Below are positions 17,448 through 27,194 of a stretch of 64,000 bases of DNA, piece by piece. Source of the DNA: Pseudomonas chlororaphis. GTDB taxonomy: Bacteria; Pseudomonadota; Gammaproteobacteria; Pseudomonadales; Pseudomonadaceae. The stretch spans positions 248,001-312,000 of the forward strand of contig NZ_MSCT01000008.1 of NCBI RefSeq assembly GCF_001921865.1, read 5' to 3'. The notes beneath the pieces are model-generated. The model saw only the letters and a list, made by a program, of their open reading frames with translations, had not been told where the DNA came from and ran no database searches. The translations under genes were made by a program, and so were the position numbers. Each line of letters starts with the position of its first letter. Positions within the stretch are counted from its first letter, which is position 1.

Positions 17448-18442
17448 TGGACAGCGTCGACCTGAATGTCCTGCGCAGCGTGCTGGAGTGGCGCCGCGCG
17501 GGGCAGCGCGTGATGTTGTACAGCGTGGTCCAGACCTGGGGCAGCGCGCCACGTCCGCCGGGCGCCATGCTGGCACTGCGCGGAGATGGCATGGTGATCG
17601 GTTCGGTCTCGGGAGGCTGTATCGAGGACGACCTGATCGCCCGCCTGCACGATGGCCGCTTGGCTCAGGATGGGCCGCCAGTACAGATGGTGACTTATGG
17701 CGTGAGCCGCGAGGAGGCCGCGCGTTTCGGCCTGCCTTGCGGCGGCACCTTGCGCCTGACCGAGGAGCGGGTTGGCGACCCTGGCTGGGTCGCCGAGCTG
17801 CTGGCCCGCTGCGAGGCCCATGAGATTGTCGCCCGGGAGTTGAACCTGGGTAGTGGCGAAGTGCTGCTTAAGCCGGCCAGCAAGACCGACGTGCTGAGCG
17901 TCGACGACACGAGCCTGCGGGCGATCTATGGCCCACGCTGGCGGCTGTTGCTGATCGGTGCCGGGCAACTGTCGCGGTATGTCGCGGAGATGGCGCGTTT
18001 GCTGGACTTCGAAGTACTGATCTGCGATCCGCGCAAGGAGTTCGTCTATGGCTGGGAAGAACAGCACGGGCGGTTTGTGCCGGGGATGCCGGACGATGCG
18101 GTGCTGAGCATCGAGACCGACGAACGTACGGCCATCGTTGCGCTGACCCATGACCCCAGGCTGGACGACATGGCGCTGTTGACCGCCCTCAACTCCCGGG
18201 CGTTCTACGTTGGTGCGCTGGGCTCGCGGGTCAACAGTCAAAAGCGTCGGGAGAATCTTGCCCTGCTGGGGCTGGAACCACAGGCCATCGACCGTCTACA
18301 TGGGCCGATCGGCCTGCACATTGGTAGCCATACGCCGGCGGAGATTGCCCTGTCGGTGATGGCGGAGATCGTTGCCATCAAGAACGGTATCGAGCTGTTG
18401 CAGAAAAGAACCTCTCAGGTGGCTGAGCAGGTGAGCGCTTGA
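17447..18442 (+). CDS. XdhC/CoxI-family Mo-enzyme maturation factor (331 aa)
   Basis: Binds and delivers (sulfurated) molybdenum cofactor to its partner enzyme. The N-terminal XdhC_CoxI domain has GSAPRPPGAMLAL and GSVSGGCIEDDLI; the C-terminal Rossmann domain has RLLLIGAGQLSRYVAEMA and ends with GLHIGSHTPAEIALSVMAEI. The ATG overlaps the iorB stop. It is cytoplasmic and should act before Tat export of IorAB. Confidence 0.93.
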   Translation: MDSVDLNVLRSVLEWRRAGQRVMLYSVVQTWGSAPRPPGAMLALRGDGMVIGSVSGGCIEDDLIARLHDGRLAQDGPPVQMVTYGVSREEAARFGLPCGGTLRLTEERVGDPGWVAELLARCEAHEIVARELNLGSGEVLLKPASKTDVLSVDDTSLRAIYGPRWRLLLIGAGQLSRYVAEMARLLDFEVLICDPRKEFVYGWEEQHGRFVPGMPDDAVLSIETDERTAIVALTHDPRLDDMALLTALNSRAFYVGALGSRVNSQKRRENLALLGLEPQAIDRLHGPIGLHIGSHTPAEIALSVMAEIVAIKNGIELLQKRTSQVAEQVSA

Positions 18443-19032
18443 GCGAGTTGCCTTGCGTGGTGGTCCTGGCCGCAGGGCAGGGCAGCCGCTATCGACAGGT
18501 GGCAGGTGCTGGCGAGGACAAGTTGCTGGCGCTATGTCGGGGGCGGGATGGCGTGGTCAGGCCGGTGATCGAGCAGGTCTTGAAGAATCTGCCTGCATCG
18601 CTGGTGCGCAGAGTCCTGGTGACAACGGCGGATCGTCTCGGGTTGATTGCCTTGGCTGAAACCTACGGCTGCCAGGTGGTGCTTGTGGATTCGCCAGGTA
18701 TGGGAGACAGCCTGGCCGCCGCCGTTGGTGCCTGTGTCGAGGCCAATGGCTGGTTGGTGGTGCTGGGGGATATGCCGTTTATCCTGCCGTCGAGTATCGA
18801 GCGTGTGGCGCAGGGGCTTGGCAAGCAGATGATCCGGGTGCCGGTGCATGACGGCACCTATGGTCACCCGGTGGCCTTTGGCGCGAGTTTTGGGCCGGCG
18901 TTATTGGCGTTGTCCGGGGATCGAGGGGCCAGGCCATTGTTTGCCTTGGGGCAGGTAGTTGAGGTGACGTTGGTGGATGCCGGAGTGTTGTGGGATGTCG
19001 ATGTGCCGCAGGCGTTGCTCTTTCGCGATTGA
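18439..19032 (+). CDS. MocA/MobA-like nucleotidyltransferase (197 aa)
   Basis: An NTP-transferase-fold protein. The start motif VVLAAGQGSRY, a Lys in GEDKLLAL, and WLVVLGDMPF (metal/nucleotide binding) match molybdenum cofactor cytidylyltransferase-type proteins. It begins with TTG overlapping the xdhC stop (TTGA). Position after iorAB–xdhC supports a role in making the cytosine dinucleotide form of the cofactor used by this enzyme family. Substrate nucleotide inferred, not shown. Confidence 0.85.
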   Translation: MSELPCVVVLAAGQGSRYRQVAGAGEDKLLALCRGRDGVVRPVIEQVLKNLPASLVRRVLVTTADRLGLIALAETYGCQVVLVDSPGMGDSLAAAVGACVEANGWLVVLGDMPFILPSSIERVAQGLGKQMIRVPVHDGTYGHPVAFGASFGPALLALSGDRGARPLFALGQVVEVTLVDAGVLWDVDVPQALLFRD

Positions 19033-19050
19033 GCGTTGCGCAGGGGATAT

Positions 19051-19090
19051 CTCGAGCAAGAACCCCCTGTAGGAGCGAGCTTGCTAGAGG
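19051..19090. repeat. Single REP-like hairpin
   Basis: TGTAGGAGCGAGCTTGCT matches the start of the common Pseudomonas REP but the copy is cut short. Upstream CTCGAGCAAG pairs with CTTGCTAGAG to form a hairpin. Confidence 0.7.
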
Positions 19091-19100
19091 ATCAAACATG

Positions 19101-19138
19101 AAAAAGCCCCGCCTGGGTGACCAGGCGGGGCTTTTTAT
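19101..19138. terminator. Bidirectional terminator between mocA-like gene and rne
   Basis: A long stem (AAAAAGCCCCGCCTGG / CCAGGCGGGGCTTTTT) with a 4-base loop. A/T runs on both sides let it serve both converging transcripts. Confidence 0.92.
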
Positions 19139-19149
19139 AAGCTCAGGAA

Positions 19150-22100
19150 TCAGACGAAGGGTTTAGGTTCGTGCTCTTCTTCCTGGACCTTGGCCTTGTG
19201 CTCTACCACTTCTTCGGCGGCACGCGGGGTGTCGTCGACGGCTGGGGTAGGTTGCTCGATGACCGGCTGGACAGCGGGCGCTGCCTCGACAACCTCGGCA
19301 ATGACCGGAGCGGGCGCTACGACTTCTGCCGGGGCTTCAACGGCAGCAGTGGCAGCCAGTTCGGCTTCCTTCTGCAGACGCTCGGCTTCGCGCTTGCGGC
19401 GGCGTACTTCACGCGGATCGTTTGGCGCACGACCGTTGCTGGTCAGGGCGCTGGCCGGGGCGGCCTCGACAACTGGCTCAACCACTTCAGCGACGGCAGC
19501 TTCAACCGCAGCGGCTGGGGCGGCGATTACCGGCTCGGCAGCTACAGGCTCGACGACTGCTTCTACAACAGCAACAGTTGCCGGCTCTGCGGCGACGATC
19601 TCTTCGACCACGGCTTCGGCGACTGGCGCAGGTGCTTCAGCCACAATGGCTTCGGCTGCTGGCTCGAAAGTGCGAGGCGCTTCCTGGGCTGGTTCTTCGG
19701 CAACGGCGGCTTCGACTACCGGTGCGGCCGGTTCTGCAAACACTGCAGGTTCCGCGGCCTGTTCTTCGCGCGGTTCCTCGCGAACCTGGGCAACTTCAAC
19801 GGCAGGCGCTGCCGGAGCTTCTACCGCAGTGGTGGCTTCGACGGCTGGTGCTTCGACCGTCGCAGCGGCTTCCTGCTGGATAGCGGCGGTCGCACGTTCG
19901 GCCTGCTCGTTAGCTTCGGCTTCGGCTGGGGCGCTGATCACGGTGCTGGCAACAGCAGCGGTTACCGCCAGGCCTGCAGCCAGATCGGCGCTGCTTGGCT
20001 CTTCGCCGTTTTCTTCCGAGCCTTCGATCACATCGCCATTGGCGTCGCGCTGACGTTCGCGGCGGTTGCTGCGACGACGCTGGCCACGGGAGCGACGGCG
20101 TGGACGATCGCCCTCGGCGTTCTCCTGGCCGTCTTCCTGCAGTTGCTCTTCGTTCGGCAGCTCTTCTTCGGCTTCTGCTACGGCAGCGGTCTGCTCGGCA
20201 CGTGGTTGACGCTCTTCACGCGGTGGGCGCGGTTGACGTTCTTCCCGTGGCTGACGCGCCGGGCGCTCTTCAGCGGTGGCGGCAGCAACAGCAGCAACGG
20301 CAGGGGCGGCATCCAGTGGTTCGCGCAGTTCACGTACACGCTCTTCACGCTCGCCACGGGGCTTGCGGTCTTCGCGCGGAGCACGTGGTTGGCGCTCTTC
20401 GCGCGGCGGACGTGGCGCGCGCTCTTCGCGAGCGGTGGCCTGGACTTCTTCACGGGCTTCGCGAACTTCGCGCGGCTGACGTTCTTCGCGTGGTGCGCGT
20501 TCTTCACGAGGGGCACGATCTTCGCGAGGCGCGCGTTCTTCACGCGGCTTGCGTTCTTCGTCGCGGCGACCGTTACGGCTGCGGCTTTGCTGACGACCGT
20601 TGCGGCGCTCTTCGTTGCGTGCAGGGCGCTCAGTGGCCGGTTTTTCAACCACGACCGGAGCCGCTGGCTCTTCCTTGGTGGCGAACAGGCTGACCAGGGA
20701 CTTCACCAGGCCTTTGAACAGGCTTGGTTCGGCAATGGTTGCCGGAGCGGCGACAGGGGCCGCGGCCACTTCGGTTGGAACCGGTGCGTTGGCGCGGGCT
20801 GGAGCGGTCTTGACGGCCGCTTCCTGGCGAACCAGGGTGCGGGTCGCGGCGGCTGGCTGGACTTCTTCGGTCTCGGCCGCGGCTGCGGCGATTTCGTAGC
20901 TGGACTGGTTGGTGGCAGCTTCCGGGCTGTCATCGCGCAGGCGCTGGACTTCGAAGTGCGGGGTTTCGAGGTGGTCGTTCGGCAGAATGACGATACGAGC
21001 ACGGGTGCGCAGCTCGATCTTGGTGATCGAATTGCGTTTTTCGTTGAGCAGGAAAGCGGCGACCGGAATCGGCACTTGGGCGCGAACTTCGGCGGTGCGG
21101 TCTTTCAGGGCTTCTTCTTCGATCAGGCGCAGGATGGCCAGCGACAGCGATTCGACGTCGCGGATGATGCCGGTGCCGTTGCAGCGTGGGCAGACGATGC
21201 CGCTGCTTTCGCCGAGCGATGGACGCAGGCGCTGGCGGGACATTTCCAGCAGGCCGAAGCGCGAGATGCGCCCGACCTGGACGCGAGCGCGGTCGGCTTC
21301 CAGGCATTCGCGGACTTTCTCTTCCACAGCGCGCTGGTTCTTGGCTGGGGTCATGTCGATGAAGTCGATGACGATCAGGCCACCGATGTCGCGCAGGCGC
21401 AGCTGGCGAGCGATTTCTTCCGCTGCTTCCAGGTTGGTCTGCAGGGCGGTTTCCTCGATGTCGCTGCCTTTGGTGGCGCGCGCCGAGTTGATGTCGATGG
21501 ACACCAGGGCTTCGGTCGGGTCGATAACGATCGAGCCGCCGGAAGGCAGTTCGACGACGCGCTGGAAGGCGGTTTCGATCTGGCTTTCGATCTGGAAGCG
21601 GTTGAACAGCGGCACGCTGTCTTCATACAGCTTGATCTTGCTGGCGTACTGCGGCATCACCTGGCGGATGAAAGTCAGGGCTTCGTCCTGGGCTTCAACG
21701 CTGTCGATCAGCACTTCGCCAATGTCCTGGCGCAGATAGTCGCGGATGGCGCGGATGATCACGTTGCTTTCCTGGTAGATCAGGAAAGGCGCGGAACGAT
21801 CCAGAGAGGCTTCCTTGATGGCGGTCCAGAGTTGCAGCAGGTAGTCGAGGTCCCATTGCATTTCTTCACTGCTGCGGCCCAGGCCGGCAGTGCGCACGAT
21901 CAGGCCCATGTCGGCAGGGGCTACCAGGCCGTTCAGGGCTTCACGCAGTTCGTTGCGCTCTTCGCCTTCGATGCGACGGGAAATGCCGCCGGCGCGCGGG
22001 TTGTTCGGCATCAGCACCAGGTAACGACCGGCCAGGCTGATGAACGTGGTCAGGGCTGCGCCCTTGTTGCCGCGTTCTTCTTTCTCGACCTGGACGATGA

Positions 22101-22392
22101 CTTCCTGGCCTTCGCTCAGGACGTCCTTGATATTGACGCGGCCTTCGGGGGCTTTCTTGAAGTATTCGCGGGAGATTTCTTTGAGGGGCAGGAAGCCATG
22201 GCGCTCAGAGCCGAAATCGACAAAGGCAGCCTCGAGGCTTGGTTCGATGCGAGTGATACGGCCTTTATAGATGTTGGCCTTCTTCTGCTCGCGTGCACCG
22301 GATTCGATGTCCAGGTCGTAGAGGCGTTGACCATCTACCAGTGCAACACGCAACTCTTCGGGTTGAGTTGCGTTAATCAGCATTCTTTTCAT
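19150..22392 (-). CDS. rne: Ribonuclease E (1080 aa)
   Basis: An essential endonuclease of mRNA decay and rRNA/tRNA maturation, and scaffold of the degradosome. The N-terminal half (about residues 1–520) is catalytic: S1 domain ([25 protein letters not shown]), DNase-I-like domain with [17 protein letters not shown], and the zinc-link CPRCNGTG. The C-terminal half is disordered, with an Arg-rich block of repeats and an Ala/Glu/Val/Pro-rich tail; a short end segment ([17 protein letters not shown]) is basic. The start [10 protein letters not shown] is as in E. coli, with no clear Shine-Dalgarno. A long antisense open frame over the gene is a codon-bias shadow. Confidence 0.97.
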   Translation of the reverse strand: MKRMLINATQPEELRVALVDGQRLYDLDIESGAREQKKANIYKGRITRIEPSLEAAFVDFGSERHGFLPLKEISREYFKKAPEGRVNIKDVLSEGQEVIVQVEKEERGNKGAALTTFISLAGRYLVLMPNNPRAGGISRRIEGEERNELREALNGLVAPADMGLIVRTAGLGRSSEEMQWDLDYLLQLWTAIKEASLDRSAPFLIYQESNVIIRAIRDYLRQDIGEVLIDSVEAQDEALTFIRQVMPQYASKIKLYEDSVPLFNRFQIESQIETAFQRVVELPSGGSIVIDPTEALVSIDINSARATKGSDIEETALQTNLEAAEEIARQLRLRDIGGLIVIDFIDMTPAKNQRAVEEKVRECLEADRARVQVGRISRFGLLEMSRQRLRPSLGESSGIVCPRCNGTGIIRDVESLSLAILRLIEEEALKDRTAEVRAQVPIPVAAFLLNEKRNSITKIELRTRARIVILPNDHLETPHFEVQRLRDDSPEAATNQSSYEIAAAAAETEEVQPAAATRTLVRQEAAVKTAPARANAPVPTEVAAAPVAAPATIAEPSLFKGLVKSLVSLFATKEEPAAPVVVEKPATERPARNEERRNGRQQSRSRNGRRDEERKPREERAPREDRAPREERAPREERQPREVREAREEVQATAREERAPRPPREERQPRAPREDRKPRGEREERVRELREPLDAAPAVAAVAAATAEERPARQPREERQPRPPREERQPRAEQTAAVAEAEEELPNEEQLQEDGQENAEGDRPRRRSRGQRRRSNRRERQRDANGDVIEGSEENGEEPSSADLAAGLAVTAAVASTVISAPAEAEANEQAERATAAIQQEAAATVEAPAVEATTAVEAPAAPAVEVAQVREEPREEQAAEPAVFAEPAAPVVEAAVAEEPAQEAPRTFEPAAEAIVAEAPAPVAEAVVEEIVAAEPATVAVVEAVVEPVAAEPVIAAPAAAVEAAVAEVVEPVVEAAPASALTSNGRAPNDPREVRRRKREAERLQKEAELAATAAVEAPAEVVAPAPVIAEVVEAAPAVQPVIEQPTPAVDDTPRAAEEVVEHKAKVQEEEHEPKPFV
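20178..20600 (-). repeat. Arg-rich tandem repeat block in RNase E
   Basis: The coding sequence repeats a 6–8 residue unit of the type REERAPRE / REDRAPRE / REERQPRE many times. At the DNA level this gives imperfect GCGTTCTTC-type repeats. In RNase E such Arg-rich segments bind RNA; the copy number is likely to vary between strains. Confidence 0.85.
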
Positions 22393-23044
22393 GTAGTACC
22401 GTCGGTTTCCGGGCTGCCGGAAACGGCGTTCGGCACACACGACTTCTCACGGTCGGTGTCAGGTGCGTCAGGAGCGGTTGGCCGCTCCAGTGTCAGGCGA
22501 AATCCGACCAGTTGGGGCGAATTCGCGACTCACGCGTCCTGCTTGCTGGGGTGACAAAAGGCACCTCTTAAGCAAAAGCTCAATCAGGAGGAGGAATCAA
22601 CCGGCGACTGTGGACGATACGAAGCGTCTTGATAAAGCCTAATGCTACACAGTCCGACGGTTGTGCGTCTCCACCCTACACGTATCCCTGATAATTCGGG
22701 TGCTGCCGCGCGCAGAATCCGCAGCGGGTTGGCATTTACCGTGAGCTCCGAAAGGGGAGGTCACGCATCATGGCTAATTTAGGCGGTGTTTCCGAAGCCT
22801 TCGCTCGGGTTTGTTTGCTGCTGACTGCACTTTGTGAACTGGCCGTTAATATTTGCTCGAAAGGCGAGTGAAAACTCTGCTTTTCGGCGGGCTTCAGGCC
22901 TCATGTCACCTGCGCTTGTTACAACTGCAAAACTCCACCGTTCGTAGCGAAAGCTCCGTAGGACGGCCTCGCGTCCTGGTGAATTGCGTTGGTCAGGGCC
23001 GGCTGTTGGCCATTGGTCCGCTGTCCAGGCCGCTTTTGGCGGCG
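22393..23044 (-). promoter_or_regulatory. Long 5' leader of rne
   Basis: About 650 bases without a credible gene lie between the rne start and its predicted transcription start. In E. coli the 0.36-kb rne leader folds and mediates feedback control by RNase E; a leader with the same role here is inferred. It contains a CCTCCTCC stretch (minus strand, near 22590) that could base-pair with ribosome-site-like purines, and no clear Shine-Dalgarno before the rne ATG. The rne gene is preceded directly by ACGGTACTAC. Confidence 0.6.
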
Positions 23045-23050
23045 TTCGCG

Positions 23051-23079
23051 ACTATAGCAGTAATCATTAAGTGCTTCAA
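23051..23079 (-). promoter_or_regulatory. Sigma-70 promoter of rne
   Basis: Reading the minus strand, TTGAAG (23079–23074) and TATAGT (23056–23051) are separated by exactly 17 bases, which is near consensus. The predicted start of transcription is about 23044, giving a leader of about 650 bases. Confidence 0.7.
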
Positions 23080-23108
23080 ATCCATAAAAAATTGTTATCA
23101 TTTGCGCC

Positions 23109-24068
23109 ATGACGACTACTGCCCCCTCGACCCCAGGCGTTCAACTGCTTGAGGTCTCGCCGGAATATGCCGGCCAACGAATCGACAATTTCCTTCTCGC
23201 TCGGCTCAAAGGCGTGCCCAAGACCTTGATTTATCGCATTTTGCGCAAAGGCGAAGTGCGGGTGAACAAGGGGCGGATCAAGCCCGAGTACAAGCTGCAG
23301 GCAGGCGATATCGTGCGCGTGCCGCCCGTGCGTGTGCCCGAGCGCGACGAACCTGTGCCGGTGGCGCAGGGCTTGTTGCAGCGCCTGGAAGCCTCGATTG
23401 TCTACGAAGACAAAGCCCTGATCGTGATCAACAAGCCCTGCGGTATCGCCGTGCATGGCGGCAGCGGCCTGAATTTTGGGGTAATCGAAGCCTTTCGTCA
23501 GTTGCGGCCGGATGCCAAGGAGCTGGAGCTGGTACATCGCCTCGATCGCGATACCTCCGGCCTGCTGATGATCGCCAAGAAGCGCAGCATGCTGCGTCAT
23601 TTGCATGAAGCCTTGCGCGGCGATGGGGTCGACAAGCGCTATATGGCGCTGGTCCGCGGTAATTGGGCGACTTCGATCAAGCAAGTCCGTGCGCCGCTGC
23701 TCAAGAGCAACCTGCGTTCCGGCGAGCGCATGGTCGAGGTCAACGAAGAAGGCAAAGAGGCCCTGACCGTGTTCAAGGTGCTGCGTCGCTTTGGCGACTT
23801 TGCCACCATGGTCGAGGCCAAGCCGGTGACGGGGCGTACTCATCAGATTCGTGTGCATACCCTGCATGCCGGGCACTGTATTGCCGGCGACAGCAAGTAC
23901 GGCGACGACGATTTCACCAAGGAGATCCGCGATCTGGGGGGCAAGCGCCTGTTTTTGCATGCCTACATGCTGACGGTGCCGCTGCCCGACGGCGGTGAGC
24001 TGAAGCTGCAGGCGCCGGTAGACGAGATGTGGGCCAAGACTGTGGAGCGTCTAAGCAGTGCACCCTGA
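23109..24068 (+). CDS. rluC: 23S rRNA pseudouridine synthase RluC (319 aa)
   Basis: Makes pseudouridine at the three RluC positions of 23S rRNA. The N-terminal S4 RNA-binding domain is [19 protein letters not shown]...GEVRVNKGR; the catalytic Asp is in [13 protein letters not shown]. The divergent position to rne is conserved in gammaproteobacteria. There is no Shine-Dalgarno before the ATG, and a TATCAT box ends 8 bases upstream of it, so the mRNA could be leaderless. Confidence 0.96.
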   Translation: MTTTAPSTPGVQLLEVSPEYAGQRIDNFLLARLKGVPKTLIYRILRKGEVRVNKGRIKPEYKLQAGDIVRVPPVRVPERDEPVPVAQGLLQRLEASIVYEDKALIVINKPCGIAVHGGSGLNFGVIEAFRQLRPDAKELELVHRLDRDTSGLLMIAKKRSMLRHLHEALRGDGVDKRYMALVRGNWATSIKQVRAPLLKSNLRSGERMVEVNEEGKEALTVFKVLRRFGDFATMVEAKPVTGRTHQIRVHTLHAGHCIAGDSKYGDDDFTKEIRDLGGKRLFLHAYMLTVPLPDGGELKLQAPVDEMWAKTVERLSSAP

Positions 24069-24720
24069 TTACAAGCTGCTGATCTTCGATTGGGATGGCA
24101 CCCTGGCTGACTCCATCGGTCGGATAGTCGAGGCGATGCACGCGGCTTCCGATCGTTCCGGGTTCGCCCGTCGCGATGATTTTGCGGTCAAGGGCATTAT
24201 CGGCCTGGGGTTGCCGGAGGCGATTCGTACGTTGTATCCGGAAATCGGCGACGCTGAGTTGGTCGACTTTCGTCAGCACTATGCCGATCGCTACATTGCC
24301 CTGGAGGCCGAGCCGTCCCCGTTGTTTGCCGGGGTGGTGCAGTCTCTCGAGGCGTTTCGGCGCGAGGGGTATCACCTGGCGGTAGCCACCGGCAAGGCGC
24401 GCCGAGGCCTGGATCGGGTATTGAAGGCCCATGGCTGGGAAGATTATTTCGACATCACCCGTGCTGCCGACGAAACCGCGAGCAAGCCTCATCCGCTGAT
24501 GCTCGAGCAGATCCTGGCGCATTGCGAGGTTCGTCCCGAGCAGGCGCTGATGGTGGGGGATTCTTCCTTCGACCTGCTGATGGCGCGTAACGCAGGCATG
24601 GCCTCGGTCGCGGTCAGTTATGGCGCTCAATCGCTGGAAGCCTTGCAGGCTTATGAGCCATGTCTGGCTATCGATAGTTTTCCTCAGTTGCATGCCTGGC
24701 TGAGCCGGCAGGGCAATTGA
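24058..24720 (+). CDS. HAD-superfamily phosphatase (Gph-like, 220 aa)
   Basis: A cytoplasmic haloacid-dehalogenase-fold phosphatase. The nucleophile motif [10 protein letters not shown] is at residues 8–17, motif II Thr is in [11 protein letters not shown], and the acidic motif is [18 protein letters not shown]. The helical cap after motif I fits the phosphoglycolate-phosphatase-like subfamily. The GTG start overlaps rluC by 11 bp. The physiological substrate is not known. Confidence 0.93.
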   Translation: MHPDYKLLIFDWDGTLADSIGRIVEAMHAASDRSGFARRDDFAVKGIIGLGLPEAIRTLYPEIGDAELVDFRQHYADRYIALEAEPSPLFAGVVQSLEAFRREGYHLAVATGKARRGLDRVLKAHGWEDYFDITRAADETASKPHPLMLEQILAHCEVRPEQALMVGDSSFDLLMARNAGMASVAVSYGAQSLEALQAYEPCLAIDSFPQLHAWLSRQGN

Positions 24721-24740
24721 GTCTTTCGGGGTAACAAAGC

Positions 24741-25730
24741 ATGATCGACGAATGGAAGGCGCCAAGCAAGACGGCCGCCGACAGCGATGACGACAAGAGC
24801 TGGAAATTGCTGGAAAAGACTCTGCTGGCGGGTGTGCAAGAGCAGCGGCGCTCGCGGCGCTGGGGGATTTTCTTCAAGCTTCTGACTTTCGTTTACCTGT
24901 TCGTGGCGTTGTTGCTGTTCACACCGTTGATGGATATGGAAAAAAGCGCCACTCGCGGGGCCGGTTATACGGCGCTGATCGAGGTGACGGGGGTGATCGC
25001 GGACAAGGAGTCGGCGAGCGCCGACAACATCGTCACCAGCCTGCGGACGGCTTTCGAGGACTCAAAGGTCAAGGGCATAGTGCTGCGCATCAACAGCCCA
25101 GGCGGCAGTCCGGTGCAGTCGGGTTACGTCTATGACGAAATCCGACGTCTGCGTGGCCTGCACCCAGATATCAAGGTGTATGCGGTGATTTCCGACTTGG
25201 GGGCTTCCGGGGCTTACTACATCGCCAGCGCTGCCGATCAGATCTATGCCGACAAGGCGAGCCTGGTGGGTTCCATTGGCGTTACGGCGGCCGGTTATGG
25301 TTTTGTCGGCACCATGGAGAAGCTGGGGGTGGAGCGTCGCACCTACACCTCGGGCGAGCACAAATCGTTCCTTGATCCGTTCCAGCCGCAAAAGCCAGAG
25401 GAAACCCAGTTCTGGCAGGGTGTGCTGGATACCACTCATCGCCAGTTCATTGCCAGCGTCAAGCAGGGGCGTGGCGAGCGACTCAAGGACAAGGAGCATC
25501 CGGAGTTGTTCTCCGGGCTGGTCTGGTCTGGCGAGCAGGCGCTGCAGTTGGGGTTGATCGATGGCCTGGGGAGTGCCAGCTCGGTTGCCCGGGATGTGGT
25601 CGGTGAGAAGGAATTGGTGGATTTCACCGTTCAGGAGTCGCCATTCGATCGCTTCTCGAAAAAGCTTGGCGCCAGCGTTGCCGAGCATCTGGCGATGTGG
25701 ATGGGCTTCCAGGGGCCGACGCTACGCTGA
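24741..25730 (+). CDS. S49-family membrane peptidase (SppA/SohB-like, 329 aa)
   Basis: A membrane-bound serine protease related to signal peptide peptidase A. It has a cytoplasmic N-terminus of about 45 residues and one membrane anchor (LLTFVYLFVALLLFTPL). The S49 domain has the catalytic Ser in SDLGASGAYYIASAA and the general-base Lys expected in the DKASLVGSIGV region. The length matches the short (about 330-residue) single-domain form. It lies 20 bp after the HAD gene and is likely co-transcribed with it. Confidence 0.92.
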   Translation: MIDEWKAPSKTAADSDDDKSWKLLEKTLLAGVQEQRRSRRWGIFFKLLTFVYLFVALLLFTPLMDMEKSATRGAGYTALIEVTGVIADKESASADNIVTSLRTAFEDSKVKGIVLRINSPGGSPVQSGYVYDEIRRLRGLHPDIKVYAVISDLGASGAYYIASAADQIYADKASLVGSIGVTAAGYGFVGTMEKLGVERRTYTSGEHKSFLDPFQPQKPEETQFWQGVLDTTHRQFIASVKQGRGERLKDKEHPELFSGLVWSGEQALQLGLIDGLGSASSVARDVVGEKELVDFTVQESPFDRFSKKLGASVAEHLAMWMGFQGPTLR

Positions 25731-25745
25731 TTGCGGTGTTTTCGA

Positions 25746-25772
25746 AAAGCCGGCCGCAGGGCCGGCTTTTTT
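25746..25772. terminator. Bidirectional terminator
   Basis: A stem (AAAAGCCGGCC / GGCCGGCTTTT) with a 4-base loop and T run separates the converging peptidase and maf genes. Confidence 0.9.
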
Positions 25773-25783
25773 ATGGGTGGTGG

Positions 25784-26362
25784 TCAGGGTATGTCGACGC
25801 CTTCGGCGAGCAGCATGTCGACCAGGCGAATCAGTGGCAGGCCGATCAGGCTGCTGGCGTCGCTCCCTTCGGTGCCGCGGAACAGGCTGACGCCCAAGCC
25901 TTCGGCCTTGAAACTGCCGGCGCAGTCATAAGGCTGCTCGGCATGCAGGTAGCGCTCGATGCGGGCGGCGCTGAGGTCGCGCATGTGCACGGTGAAGGGG
26001 ATGCAATCGACCTGGCAGTGCCCGCTCTGGCTATTGAGCAGGGCCAGGCCGGTGAGAAAGGTCACGCTGGCGCCGCTGGCGGCGAGCAGTTGTTCGCGAG
26101 CCTTTTCGAAGGTGTGAGGTTTGCCGATAATGCGCTCGCCGAGCACGGCAACCTGGTCCGAGCCGATGATCAGGTGGCCTGGATGGGTGGTAGCCAGCGC
26201 CCGGGCTTTTTCTTCGGCGAGGCGTTTTACCAGGTCGAGGGCGGACTCCCCGGGGCGATGGCTTTCGTCGATGTCCGGTGAGCTGCAGGTGAATGGCAGG
26301 CGCAGGCGGGTGAGCAATTCGCGGCGATAGCTCGAGCTTGAGGCAAGTAATAAAGGCAGCAT
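25784..26362 (-). CDS. Maf-family nucleotide pyrophosphatase (192 aa)
   Basis: A house-cleaning enzyme hydrolysing non-canonical nucleoside triphosphates. The family start motif LLASSSSYRRELLTRL is followed by SPDIDE and GSDQVAVL with the conserved acidic residues. This is the YceF/MafB-type copy that sits next to yceD–rpmF in proteobacteria. The ATG at 26362 is 6 bases after AGGAG; the open frame extends much further upstream but without coding character. Confidence 0.94.
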   Translation of the reverse strand: MLPLLLASSSSYRRELLTRLRLPFTCSSPDIDESHRPGESALDLVKRLAEEKARALATTHPGHLIIGSDQVAVLGERIIGKPHTFEKAREQLLAASGASVTFLTGLALLNSQSGHCQVDCIPFTVHMRDLSAARIERYLHAEQPYDCAGSFKAEGLGVSLFRGTEGSDASSLIGLPLIRLVDMLLAEGVDIP

Positions 26363-26467
26363 GCGCATCTCCTGAAACGAGTCGCGAATTCTAGCGGGGC
26401 TTGCAAGTGACGGACAGGGCTGAATTTCCTTTGACATGGCTGGGGGCATCCCTATAATGCTGCGCCT

Positions 26468-26995
26468 ATGTTGAATGACCCGATTCCACCTCACGTTGAC
26501 CCGCGCAAATTGGCTGACCGTGGCACCACCCTTCAAGGTGAACTGCTGCTGGCTGATTTGGAGAGACTCTGCGACCCGCTTTCCGACAATGTCGGTACGG
26601 TGCAGGCCAAATTCGTTTTTGAGCGTGACGAACGTAAAGCTGTAGTTATCCACAGCTCTATCGACGTCGAAGTCAAAATGGTTTGCCAGCGTTGTCTTGA
26701 GCTGGTCACCCTGCCGATCCACAGTGAGTGCAGTTACGCTGTGGTGAAGGAGGGTGCGAATACCCAGTCGTTGCCGAAAGGTTATGACGTGCTGGAACTG
26801 GGCGAGGATCCTTTGGATCTGCAGGCGTTGATCGAGGAAGAGCTTTTGCTTGCCTTGCCCATCGTGCCTGCTCATCATCCGGAAGAATGCCAGCAGCCGG
26901 AGGGGCTCGATGAGCCCGAACCGAGCGAGGACGAGGTAACGCGGTCCAACCCGTTCAGTGTATTGGCGCAGTTAAAGCGTGACCCAAACGTTTAG
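26468..26995 (+). CDS. yceD: YceD/DUF177 family protein (175 aa)
   Basis: A small acidic protein always found upstream of rpmF and implicated in 23S rRNA accumulation or processing. The CQRCL motif near residue 76 and the C-terminal Cys/acidic segment (HHPEECQQPEG) are the family signature. It is followed by rpmF after 13 bp, starting the yceD–rpmF–plsX–fab gene string. Confidence 0.95.
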   Translation: MLNDPIPPHVDPRKLADRGTTLQGELLLADLERLCDPLSDNVGTVQAKFVFERDERKAVVIHSSIDVEVKMVCQRCLELVTLPIHSECSYAVVKEGANTQSLPKGYDVLELGEDPLDLQALIEEELLLALPIVPAHHPEECQQPEGLDEPEPSEDEVTRSNPFSVLAQLKRDPNV

Positions 26996-27008
26996 GAGTT
27001 AATCAATT

Positions 27009-27191
27009 ATGGCTGTTCAGCAGAACAAAAAATCCCGCTCTGCCCGTGACATGCGCCGTTCGCACGACGCTCTCGAGGCTAGCACCCTGTCCGTAGAAAA
27101 GACCACCGGTGAAGTTCACCTGCGTCACCACGTATCGCCAGAAGGCGTATACCGTGGTCGTAAAGTGATCGACAAGGGCGCTGACGAGTAA
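27009..27191 (+). CDS. rpmF: 50S ribosomal protein L32 (60 aa)
   Basis: Starts [20 protein letters not shown] as typical L32. It lacks the Cys pairs of the zinc-binding form, as in other gammaproteobacteria. AGGAGTTAATCAATT before the ATG is its ribosome site. plsX starts 3 bases after its stop, so ribosome and lipid synthesis genes share a transcript. Confidence 0.98.
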
Positions 27192-27194
27192 TCC

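Noticed and set aside
19171..22554. 1127-codon open frame antisense to rne
   Set aside because: It mirrors the rne codon bias and repeat region, has no ribosome site and encodes no recognisable domain.
25784..26878. 364-codon reading of maf
   Set aside because: The first 172 codons run antisense to yceD and its promoter; the family start and AGGAG fix the ATG at 26362.
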